From Glandiceps talaboti (lineage: Eukaryota > Hemichordata > Enteropneusta > Spengelidae): DNA of 64,000 bases. A program made the translations under genes and the position numbers. Positions 31,785-55,300 of this stretch are shown here, piece by piece. Within the stretch, counting starts at the first letter, position 1, and each line of letters opens with the position of its first letter. The stretch is taken from the NCBI RefSeq assembly GCF_964340395.1, contig NC_135561.1, forward strand, positions 3,907,001 to 3,971,000, given 5' to 3'. The notes below the pieces were generated by a model that was not told the origin of the DNA, searched no databases, and saw nothing but the letters and a program-made list of their open reading frames with translations.

Positions 31785-34620
31785 TTGGTTTGTGTCACTA
31801 CATTTAAAGAATGCCTTTTAAAAGTTATCACCATAGAAACAAAGAATCTACTTCATATTATAACCATAGACAGTGAAATCTATGATATAATAAATAATTG
31901 GTCTCTTATCAAAAGATTTCTGAACTCAAAAATCTGTGTGCAGAAAATGAGAAGTAGATAACAAAATAGAAATGCCCTACCTTTCTGGCTAGCTTTCATC
32001 CTGGGACTTCTATGAAACACTACATTCAAACAGTTAAAAATAAAATTATAGTACACAATTACTTTTTTTAGTTGTTTAGGTATTATGTGCACAATGTTGT
32101 ATGTTCTTTTTTATTCAGGCCGTGAAAATGACACGTTTAGTCAGACATTAAATTAGTTTTTTAGACTGTGAACGAACTTTTTATCAACCTCACTATTTCT
32201 TCCAATTTTACGAAAATGCATATCTTAATCAGCCTGGTTGTAATTTAGTCATCACAAGAAAGTGTTTGTAAAATAAAAATCAAGATTTTTCTTTGTTTCT
32301 TGTTATTTTGTATTCTTTTTATTCTTAATATACTAATTTAATTTGATGCTAGTCAGGCCTAAAAAATTGCTTGGTTCTGGTAACCCGGTTTTTCACTATC
32401 GACCCTAGGCTTCTTTAAAAGTAAACACTGTTCCAGAAAAAATAAATACAATCGCGGAAATTGTGAAGTCTCGCGAGAAATAGTGGATACGGAACTTTAA
32501 AAAGACAATATAAAACTGTTCTTCCAATCTGTAATGGCTGTACATCTGATGTGAAGAAACCAATAACACAGAGATCATATGGAAAAACAACGGAAAACGT
32601 AACTACCAAAACTAGACACTCCCACATGAAAAAAAAAACAATTAAAAAATCTACCCACCCCACATATTCTTTTTAGGTCTCATGCTCTTATAGCTTGCTT
32701 ATAATGACAATAGTAATTTTTAACTCAAAAGAAAAGTTGCAGAAATAATGTTTTGTTATGTATGTTATACTACCGTCACAGAAACACTCACCTGTCTTGC
32801 TTCTGTTGCCGTGGTATAAATCTTGTTGGTATAACTGGATGTGGAAAGACAACGCAAATAGGAAAGTTGATTGACACTTATCTAAGAAAAGAATTATAAA
32901 TGAATTGGCACATTCAATGTTGATTTTTTTTTAAAGGCAAAATTATCAACCATAAAGAAAAATAAAGAAACATGTCTTTTAATATACTGGATAATAGCGA
33001 TACGTTCCTAAATTAATCCTTGAAACATTTTAAGAAATAAAATAAAATCACACTTGGTTTGAAAGTTCCGACTCAAAAAAGCTCGAGGATTAACTTGCAG
33101 ACGACAATTACTAGTACCCTTTTTGTCGTGGTGATGAATGACAGAAAGTATGGATAAATGTACTAGGCGATGCATATTTTTATGAAATTTTCAGTACGAA
33201 ACGTGTACATTATAATAAAATCAGGAATGGCTCGGTTTTTAGCGGTTTGCCACGAACGGCGTATTTTAAATGGCAAAATATACACAAAACCTCTAGTAAA
33301 TAGTAGTATGACTGGCCAGCTGACGTAAGCTACATACAGAAAAACAGTGCGTAAGTCAATTTTGTTACGAAAAATGAGTAAGTAGTATTTACTGGATAAC
33401 ATCAACTATGTATATACTACTTTTAAAACTACACGAATCTCCCAAAAACTTTGAAAGTTCTAAACATACCTCCGAGAGAGACAGCCGTGGACATTTAAAC
33501 TTCCCGCAGTTCAGGCAGACAGCTAGCTCTGACGTCAGCATTTGTGACATTTGATATGACCACCTGTGTGGGTAAACATTGTGTATATAACACAGTATGG
33601 TAGTTAAATATTTTATATACGATTGACTACAGAGCTATTTTACTACATGTTATGTATGTATTTATTTAGTAGACTGCAATTAGCAAGAGGAAGTGGTTTA
33701 CTTTCATCTCTGTTTTATCTTGAAGGAATAATATTACCGAAAATCGTAATACACACGTTCATTTTTAGAGTCACCTAGGGAGCTTTATTCGGAGTTTGGT
33801 TTCCCCCTCCTGGCCTTCTGTTCGATGTTCTGGTATGTCGTCTGCAATTAACTTTTCCAAAATACGTTGTAAAGCAGAGCAGTACTGTATGAACTAACAT
33901 TCTTGGGCAATTTATTTTGTCTGACTTTGCAGAAAACGGTAAGCTTTAGATTTTGTATGGCAGAAATCAGAGAGAGAGATGAGCGATGAATTTAGGAGCA
34001 GTTGATTAACTTGATGCTTTCAATTTGACCTGATCATGGATTTATAAATTATATCTCCCTAGTAATTACATGTAATACATCCATGCCCTTGTCGAGCACA
34101 AATTTACAAATTTACAATGTCGAGCCAGCTAAATGTATGATGTGTCGATTTTAGAAGTCCGTGTATTTCCACTGTGTAATATCACGATCAAGATAACAGA
34201 AAAACAGATTAAACGGGTGTGTTTATTGATAATGATACCGATTATTTCTTCATGCGTCAAGAACTCGATTTTGAACGCTTGACTTGTCACTCCCTTGGCT
34301 ATCTCTTTTCTTCTGCGTAGACTGAATAGTCCTTCTAGCAGGACTATATGCCGATTAGGGGGTTTAAATTACTAATTTTGAATCTTGAAAGTATCTGTAA
34401 ATGTAACTCAAGTTTGTAACAGTAAATATCGTGAGTGTATCAAAAGTACATTTCCTGAAATTTGCCGCTTTGAAAAAAAAACACCAAAAAAAAGCTCAGA
34501 TATTAAACTCAATGTTCACTCGAAGTCTGCCTGGAATTCGTGATTATCGTGAATGCCATTGTACACTTCAGTAGGAACACAACAGATGTAAAATCAGGGC
34601 TATGTCATTCTTTATTCTCA
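31785..34620. other. Upstream region of CCDC73, no coding exon seen
   Basis: Both strands were read without finding a supported exon. A CRE-type palindrome TGACGTCA lies near 33531. The acceptor-like CTCACAG at about 34615-34621, just before the coding start, suggests that at least one non-coding 5' exon lies somewhere in this stretch. Confidence 0.35.
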
Positions 34621-34653
34621 CAGCAGTAATGATTGTCTAATAATCATACAGCC

Positions 34654-46405
<11,752 letters not shown>

Positions 46406-47146
46406 CCATGGTATTTCAAGACTTAGTTAATCTAGATTACAAAAAGAAGCCAAACACACAAACAGTAACCATGGTAATACAAGACTTAATTCATTTAGAT
46501 TACAAAAACATGCCAAACAGTAACCATGGTATTCCAAGACTTAGTTAAACAGGCAAAACAGTAACCATTCGAAGACTGAATGATATCAGTTGATTAGCAG
46601 CATTGATAATATGCCTTGGTTTGCAATTTCTGCAAATCCTTTAAAGGATTCTGTTAACAGTATTATTAACTTTGTGTTTTTTGTTTGTTATCAGTGATAG
46701 GAAGCCCTGAAACACAGGTAATTTAGTCAGACTGAACATATGTATTTTGGCTGATAACAATTGTACAAAAAAGACACTATTTCCATGCTTAGATGCCACT
46801 CTAATTTGATGGAGGAATGATGTAAGAATTTGGACAACAGGTTTGTCCTCTTTAAAGTGTTTTGTCCAATTGAATAGTCTGTTTAATACAAGGATTCACC
46901 TTTTTATTAGAAAATCATAATTAACTTTTATAACATGGATTTCCCTATTAAATTAGTGTCAGTAAAATGGTCCCTGGATTGTATTAAAACAGAAAAAATA
47001 CATTAACATCAAAATAAGAAATATTCTTGAAGTAAAAAAAATCACCATTTCTTAGTATTTGCAGTAGTACAGTTTTTCAAAGCCTTATGTGAAATTCTAA
47101 GAGTTCTTGTTGTTGTTCTAACTTGTTAAAATATTGATATATTACA

Positions 47147-47152
47147 AATAAA
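47147..47152 (+). terminator. CCDC73: Candidate poly(A) signal of CCDC73
   Basis: AATAAA 742 bp after the stop codon, the clearest canonical hexamer on the plus strand before the convergent SNRNP40 gene. Confidence 0.5.
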
Positions 47153-47184
47153 TGAATTTGCTACAGCAACTAGTTTTTGTATCT

Positions 47185-47190
47185 TTTATT
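47185..47190 (-). terminator. SNRNP40: Candidate poly(A) signal of SNRNP40
   Basis: AATAAA on the minus strand, 236 bp beyond the SNRNP40 stop and only 33 bp from the opposing CCDC73 signal. Confidence 0.5.
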
Positions 47191-47425
47191 ATAAAACAAT
47201 GTCTTCAGAAATACCTTCTTATGTGGCAGGGTTTAAAGTACACGCCATTTAGTCCAAAAACAAAACTAAACAGTACATTCAGTGTGTTCAAATCTAGTAT
47301 AGCATTCTGAATAGACTGACAAAATAAAAAGGATGACTAGTTTGAAATATTGTCCATATACTTGGATAAAATGAAATAATATCAATATTGAATAACTCAT
47401 AAAATACTTCAGGCAGTGGTATAGT

Positions 47426-50400
47426 TTACGGCTGGATTTCTCCGATATAAATCTTTTTGTCACTTGCACAGGAAACAACTGAAAAAGAAAGAGGCTTTTG
47501 ATGTAATTACTTTATGTTGAACAATATCCCAACCCCTGGAAACTGTCCTTCATCCCAACCAAATCTATTCCAACCCTGGAAACTGTCCTTGATCCCAGCC
47601 CAATCTATTCCAACCCTTGAAACTGTCCTTCATCCAATCCCCATCAAGCTCTGTATGTGTGAGGTAATAAATTAATATCATGCTATACAGTAAATGTTAC
47701 TACCAGTACATTCTATCTAATTCATGATGTAATGATGTATGGCCATGTAGATAAGACACATAAAATGTGCCATGTTACAATCTTGATACCTCAATTAATA
47801 TTCAACATATTCCAGTAAATAATTTAAGACGTTTTTAGAAGTCTGCATTATCTTACCGACTGGTTCCTGGGGATGAAAATCTACATCATTTACAGACCCT
47901 GAATGTCCGGGTAATTTGTATAGTATTCTCCTTGTGGTAGTATCCCATACATAAACAAATCTGTCTGCTGATCCTGCTGCAACTTTACTACCATCTGATG
48001 CCCAGCAACATCGGATTAAATTCTGAAGAAAAAGAATTATATCATTATTAGAGGAAGAACTAGTCAAATGAAAACTACATATAACCGGTATTTTGCTTGA
48101 AAGGTCAGTATATATAAAGTTTTTGTCATGGTGGTTGGGCTGACATTGAAAGTCACATAGCACTAGCAGCCAAGAGAATCACCAGTAAATCTCTCTAATT
48201 TTAATCTTAACAAATATTATTGATAAAGTTACCTGTTTGGAGTCTTAGTTTTGAAGTGATTACACAGCTAAGTATCAATTTCTATTCTACTTAACAAATA
48301 TGTTATCATGTCTGATTCATAGTGATACCATTTTTTGTTTCATTCAAATTACCTGAGCATAACATCACTACTATGCCACCTAATGGCCAGTGGTTAGGTC
48401 AGCAAATGGTTGTTTTGACAAAGCCAAAGTCAATGTGAACAGGTGAAATGTTACTCATTGGTACTCAGAACTCTTGGGGGTTGTTTGACAAGAACTAATA
48501 ATTTCTATGATTTACACCAGAATCTAAAAGTCTGACAATATGTGATGGCATTTGAAAACAGAATCTGAGACAACTTACTGACTTACCTTTTCAAAATTAT
48601 GCTGTGCACCTTGAAAAAGTTTGACACATCTTTCTTGTGGAGCAAATGGTCTGACGTCCCAGATCCGTACTGTTAAAAAGAAGTTACAGTTGGAATATGA
48701 CAAATCAAATCAAACCGTTAATAATAATTATTTATTCATTGATTACAAGGAATTGAACTGATATGAAAATTTGATATACACAATAGAAATTTATTAAACT
48801 AAACAGTGAAATATAGTCACTTTGGAACAACAGTAAATTCAGAGCATCCTCACTGTCTGAAAACAGTGTAAGTTTGAATGAACTTTGACCTACCTGTATT
48901 ATCCATTGCATTTGTTACTATATAGGAGCCATCAGGACTAAGTTTTATACCGGTAACTGTGTCTGTATGGCCTCTCATTTTATAAACTATGTCGTTTTTC
49001 CTCAAATCCCACACCTGAAGATAAAAGAATATACACAATACATTATATGTGAAATGGAACGCACTGTTAATACTTGTCTGAATTACAAATCAGTGTTTTC
49101 TGTCTTCCACCCTCCCTACCCATATTTAACTGAAGTAATGAATGAGATTAATTTTAACCAGATAACAAAAATAAGCTACACTTTCAAAGAAATATATTAT
49201 ACAAATATGCAAAATGAATACAAAAGAAATACACCATTGTTGTCTGATGTAGACCATGGAAATAATGTCAATTTATTCATCCAACCCTTCACCCTTCCAT
49301 TAAACCTATTGACCAAGCAATCCTCCAACCATCCATCCACCTATCCATTACTCAAATCCCCCCCCCCCAACCCATGCACCCATCATTCAATTATTCATTC
49401 ATCCTTTTACTTCTCCATCCATCCATCCATCTATACATCCATGCATTCATCTATCATTCATTCTAGCTCTTTAGACAATTGTTAAAACAAATAAGACAAA
49501 TCCAACGCACCTTAAGATCATTATCAATTCCCCCTGATATGATCTGATCACTTGTATCATTAAACGACACGGCTGTCACTTGGTATGTGTTTTGAAAGGT
49601 TTGAACAGCCCCTTTTTTCCTTGTATCCCAAAGCTGAAGTCAAAATGAAAGAAAAAGAACTATTAAATACTGTACATATGATACATTGCTGGTAAATGTA
49701 CTGTTAGTAACTTGTATACCTACAGAGTTGGAAAAGTACTGTTATTAAGTTGTGTACCTATAGAAAGACTAAAAGTACTGTAATATGAGATTGTTATGGC
49801 TTTTTTTTTATTGTGAAAGTATGCCAATCCTAGCCAATAGGTCAAGGCCACAGGTCATTTCTATGTAAGAATATGTACTGAACACTGTTCTTAAACGTTT
49901 CTAATTGTGTGCCTAACTTGACTGTACCATCATCACTGCCTGGGACTAATTCATTAACTTTTAAGTTTCTAGTTGTGTACATACCTTGATTGTACCATCA
50001 TCACTGCCACTCACAACCATCTGTAAACCTCGTCTTGAAGGATGACATGAATTGACAAATGCACTGTGACCTTTCAACTTCTTAATTCTGCTCCCTGAGT
50101 GTAAATCCCACAATGCAACAATCTTGTCTGTAGATGCAGTGAACAGGGTACTGAAATGGTAAAAAATATATGTCCAAATATGGTTAATCTGACCCCTGAC
50201 CTCTAATATATAGATCTGAGGTAAGCACAACATGTACATTACAAGTCACTTAGTTAGTATTGCCATTACAATTACCACTACTCTACACTATGTCTTGTTT
50301 AGCAACCTGATGAAAAATTTCAGTGACAAAGTCATTTGAAAGCTCTTACTCATAGTCAAAAAAAAATTTTGGGGAGTCAACAAATTGTTGCTGTTGTCAC

Positions 50401-51851
50401 ATCAGGGGTGTATTATAGTACAAATCTGGTGATACAGACAAAATGATACTATAAATTTGGAATTCTCTTCCAAACATTTGTTTGACCTTAGTGACCCATA
50501 TTAGTACAAATTTACATTTGTAACTATGAACCGAGAGACCATGAACATTTATTCTCGCAAGATCATATGTAAAAATTGTGAAAATAAGAAATGAGATGTT
50601 CTTGTATACTATAGTAGGCCACTCTTTAGTACATCTAGATAAGGATGCAATATTTTTGGCTCTAATTATGTCAATGAAGTTTTTAACTCTGATCTGTGAT
50701 GTGTATATAGATTAGGTTTTACCTTCCATCCGTTGAGTACTGTAACTCCATGATAGCACCAGTATGACCTTTCAAGACTGCATAGTTTTCACATTCACCA
50801 TACACATTCCAAAGAACTGGAATAAAAGAAAATAAAAATGTTTGAACTATTTCATCTCTGTACTCTCAAGCTTTGATTTTACTCTCTGATTTAGCTCCTT
50901 GACTGAAAGACTCATCGTTGTTTGCACTTTGTTGTGTTGTTACGTAAACTGACTGAAACATTACTGAGCCATTCAGTTCTAGACAGCACAAACAACAATG
51001 AGTATCTCACCCTAATTTAGTACTCAGTGCAAACCAGTCTACATTATATTATACTTACATATTTGTCTGTCAAATCCACCTGATGCTAATGTACTCCCGT
51101 CTGGTGAAAATTTAGCACTGAAAATATCCCCTTCATGTCCACTTAATAACATAATGGGTGCTAGTAGACTAGACGTTCTTGGTGGTCCCTGTAGAAATAA
51201 CAAACAAGTTGTATGAAATCGTTAATAACATATAAATGTGTACAAAATGATATGTAGTATACTTCTTACGATGTTGACGAGACAGTGAAAATTTGAGGTT
51301 TGCTTCCCAAAAATATTTTGACTCTGAGTAGAATTACATTTGTTCTCAATAGGTAAATCTGGGATATTAAATGAAGCCATAGAAGTTATGAATTATTTGG
51401 GATGGAACAAGTTTCTGGTAAACACCAAAACGTTATCAAACTTGTCAACACTGAAAATTGGCAAATTCTTCCTTATAAAATGAGTTACATTGTATCCAAA
51501 ACATCTGTTAATATGCACCATATTATTAATGCCAAATCTGTATTGATATTTGACAAATAATAGAATTGTACACAAATGTCGCAGCGAATCTATGCTATGT
51601 GAACCTAACAGTTTTTACTTTTAACACTGTAGATACAGTGAGCAAAAGTGTTCGATTAAGAAACCATAACACAATGTAGAGTCAAAGGGAAACTTGTGAA
51701 TCTGCATATGATACATTGAATGATAGGAACTTACTCCTTCAACGACAGCCCTCTGTTGTGGACCTCCATATGAGATTAGATCACTCTTAGATTTCTTTAC
51801 AGGAACTAGAGCAGAGTCTTCTGCTTTTCGCTTTCCCTCCATGATTGGCAT
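47426..51851 (-). CDS. SNRNP40: U5 snRNP 40 kDa WD40-repeat protein
   Basis: Nine coding exons: 51735-51851, 51059-51188, 50723-50816, 49985-50150, 49511-49633, 48894-49014, 48587-48669, 47857-48022, 47426-47478. Consistent phases give 350 aa (human 357). The protein is a seven-bladed WD40 propeller of the U5 snRNP and the spliceosome, in the nucleus. The N-terminal tail is basic (KRKAEDSALVPVKKSK, human-like), and WD repeats run from about residue 50 to the end. Diagnostic words match human SNRNP40 from memory: APIMLLSGHEG, KGHSAFVNSCHPSRRG, SGSDDGTIK, GGIDNDLKVWDLR, AMDNT, RPFAPQERCVK, QHNFEK, AAGSADRFVYVWDTT. Start taken at ATG 51851; the in-frame ATG at 51842 has a stronger context (A at -3, G at +4). 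Introns are short. Intron 4 contains a decayed copy of the exon 4 donor edge. Convergent with CCDC73, divergent from RIOK3. Confidence 0.97.
47521..47640. repeat. 40-bp minisatellite, three copies
   Basis: The word GAAACTGTCCTT recurs at an exact 40-bp spacing (AACTGTCCTT at 47541, 47581, 47621). In the last intron of SNRNP40. Confidence 0.9.
49320..49460. repeat. Degenerate (CATC/CATT)n tract
   Basis: Loose tetranucleotide array CCATCCATCC with CATT variants and a short C run, in intron 5 of SNRNP40. The 172-codon plus-strand frame across it is not a gene. Confidence 0.8.
49690..49790. repeat. Short tandem duplication, about 50-bp unit
   Basis: GTACTGTTAGTAACTTGTATACCTA and a similar unit GTACTGTTATTAAGTTGTGT lie next to each other in intron 4 of SNRNP40, with a third partial match. 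Confidence 0.6.
49891..50010 (-). repeat. Duplicate of the SNRNP40 exon 4 donor edge
   Basis: About 52 bp at 49891-49942 match 49959-50010, which spans the true donor of exon 4. Both contain TGTACCATCATCACTGCC and a TTTCTA(A/G)TTGTGT word. In the intronic copy the donor GT position is mutated (minus strand CAAGTTAGG instead of CAAGGTATG). Confidence 0.8.
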
Positions 51852-52331
51852 TTTGAAGAAATTTGACTAATTTGGTCCAAATTGCGATCAGATATACACC
51901 ACAACAAACGACAAGGACTCATACACGCTCGATCACGAGGAAATAAGTAGCAACAAACATATACAGGTCAACGTTAGGTTGTTTACTTGCCTCCACTGGA
52001 AAGGTCATTGACGCTTGCGCAACATCGTCGGCGGGCGAAGTTGCACCACCTTCTGAAATCGCGTTTATTTTTAACTCAATACGTGTTTATTTTCTATTGT
52101 TTTGAAAAAAAATCCGGTGCTATTTCAACACCAACATCAACGGTAACTCCAAGACTGCCGTGAAGGGCTAACCTGCTAACAGGACTATTTAAAAGGCCGC
52201 GATATCGTAACATTACAGGGTCTGCCTTGTGGAATAATATCGTCCAATTTTGATATTTTGCATTTACATTTTTTCTTCGCAATATTTCATTGTATATATA
52301 TTTGTATCATAATTATTTATTGACTGTAAAT
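51852..52331. promoter_or_regulatory. Shared divergent promoter region of SNRNP40 and RIOK3
   Basis: 480 bp separate the two start codons of these head-to-head genes. The centre (about 52000-52060) is GC- and CpG-rich relative to its surroundings and includes CTTGCGCAAC and GTCGGCGGGCG. No strong TATA box is placed for either gene. A bidirectional promoter is inferred from layout and from both genes being housekeeping types. Confidence 0.6.
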
Positions 52332-55300
52332 ATGGAATCACAAGGTGAAGTCGTTGTTCCTCCTGCTAAACCAGCAGTACCAACAAATCCATGGGGTAAC
52401 ACCACATCTGGAGTTTCAACCAGTCCATGGGGTAACACCGCATCTGGAGTTTCAACAAGTCCATGGAAGAGATCGGTTCAATTTAGTCCACAACCGTGTT
52501 CGCTTGCTGATGTTATGAGTGAAGAACTTGCCAAAGAACTTCAAAAAGACGAGGAGAAAACTGTCCTTTCTGCCATAAGTACAAGGTATTGTGATTTCTT
52601 GTACACAAATCACAAGTCCATTGATGTATTGTGAGACACGTGTAATAATACAACCATAATATATCTTAGCTTACTTTACTATTCAAAAAATAATTGTAGC
52701 ATAACCTAAACCAAAAATCTTGTGATTGTTTGTGTATTCACAGTCAAAAAGTAAAGCTATATTCATATATTAATGACCACCAATTTATAGAATACCACAT
52801 TTTTAATCTAGTCCAAATTGTGCTAAGCAAACTCATTTTGTTATTGTTGTATTTTTATACCCAGTGATGAGATTGACTTTGATGTAACTTTGCTACAAGA
52901 TGACAACCAAGACACCACCAATGATCTTCTTCTAGCACAGATGTTACAATTAGAATATGACAAAGAACATGATAAGATCTTAAAGAAAGAAGAGGCTCAT
53001 ATCAACAAAGATAGTAAAGGTATGTAATCAACTGAAGTTTGATCTGTGGTTAGTTACTTTCTGATGTACGATTAACCCTTCAGGGTCTTGGTTTCTAGTA
53101 AATCTATGTAATTACACCCTAAACATAGGATGTCAGCCTTTGATTTGAAGGGTTAATATTAATTTTTACAAGAAAGGTGAAAAATGATGCAACCACTTGA
53201 ACTCGATTCTGACATTGTCCCACCAACTCCCTTGCTATTTATTAACAATGTCAGAATTGAGTACATCATTTGCAAGCAGGAGTAACCAACATTTATGTTA
53301 TGATGAGTGTTATAACAAAATATAATGTGAATTAATACTCAGTGTCCCATGTACAATGTCCCATATAGTACTCTATGTAACATCCATGATCCAATTGCTA
53401 ATTTTCAGCTTCATTTTCTTTGGGTTACAAAACCAGCAAGGGTGAACGACATATATGTCAGTTCTAAGTCTTACCTATGTACCAATGGAAGGTATTTGGA
53501 GAAACCATCGAACATACAAGGATGTATAAAACACAGTCACACATAAATGAAAGTTCATACTAAATGAAAAAAAGTTTGACACGGCATGACTTCTGATAAA
53601 AGACATTTTTTGTGATCAAATGGTAAAGATGGGTTTTCTTATGAATCATCCAATAGTAAGAAATAGGAGAACATCAGATTTTGGTAGGTTAGAAGAAATT
53701 GTTGTGTGTCAGTGATGTATTCAATTAGCTTAGATAATTAGAGGGCATCCCAGCTTGACACTGTCATTCACCATTGTTCTCATCTTTTCACAGTGTCACT
53801 ATCTTTTGCCAATTATCGGTCAACACATCCAGCATTGGAGGAAGAAGATAATGATGATGAAGACACTTGGGAAGAAGAGATAGAACCTTTGAGTAAAGGT
53901 GAATATTATGAACCAATAGTGTACTCCTTCGTATTTCTCAACACATTAATACTTAAAAGAGTTATCTTTTTGACCCGTCCTCTGGATGACTAGCTAGACT
54001 AGATCTTTTTGCAATGATATTTTAAACATATATTTTGGGTTTTCTTTGTTCAACACCTTTGAACATTGCTGTGTACTTGATTCAGGTGCATTGTAAACAT
54101 TTCTAATTGATTGATAGAAATCATCTAACACTAATTGAAGTCAATTGATTTTTGACAAATTTGTAAACTAACTGGCTGTTGTACTTGCTCTTCAGTGTGT
54201 TTTTGTAAATGGCTGGTGTCGTCTTTGTAACATGAATTATTTTAAGCACTGGGTAGTGATGCTGTCTTTATTGTAGACATTGTGGGTAGTGATGCTGTCT
54301 TTATTGTAGACATTGTGGGTAGTGACATTTTCTTTCTTGTATACACATTAACAAATTTTGTACAAATTTATCACATGGAATATATATCACACATACTTAC
54401 ATTAGTGTTGACTTTTAAGGTCAAAATCTAGCTATTGTAAATTTAACAAGACTCAAATGATAATTAAATAAATTATTGCTCTCCTTTGAAGGTTCCCAGA
54501 AAAGTACTAGCAGGAAAGGATATACTGGGAAAGGCAAGGATATCACTACAAAACATGACAAAGCAGCATGTGGTAGAAAGAATGCACAGAAATTTGTAGA
54601 AACGGTAAGAAGAACTAGTAGATTTACTTTTTCCATTTCTGTAGTGTATGTTCTTGTGTAAACAGGTGTGTATTAGTGAAAGAGTTTTTACCAAATTAGT
54701 TAATGGCAACAAACATGCTTCAAAAAATAAGAAGAGAATTTTCAGCTTGTCTTTTTGATGGAGTGAGTTAAATATTACTTTTTGTAAAACTGAAAGAAGA
54801 CAGACAGACTTACACTGATGAACAAAATGACAAAAACAATTTTTTAGGTGTTTACCAAATTTTGTGTCGTAAGCTTGAGTCAAAGGTTCACATGAAGATG
54901 TATTTGAATGAAAGAGTACTTTGAATACCACCTTTTGTATTTGAACCCATTTTATTATTACAAATGTTCAGTCATGTCTAACAGTTATTTTGTTCTGTCT
55001 CAGTTTCCTGTAGATTTTGCTACTGGCAACTATGACCAATTAGATGACCTACAACTATCTAATTCAGTCTACAATGTACTCAAACAACATAGTTACTCTG
55101 AAGAAAAGAAGAGTCATAGAGTCCATGAAAAGAAAGAACACTCTACCTCAGTAAGTAATCAATGTATCTGTAGCTAGAAAAGCTGATATACAACAGGAAC
55201 AAATTCTTGATTCTGATGATGTAAGACTAACTGTGCCTCAAGCTCTGCTTGTAGCAATTAGTCACCTTACAAATCTCCTTTAAGTTTTGAACTTGTTTAC

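Noticed and set aside
48967-49485. 172-codon plus-strand frame
   Set aside because: It runs antisense through SNRNP40 exon 6 and into a degenerate CATC repeat; not a gene.
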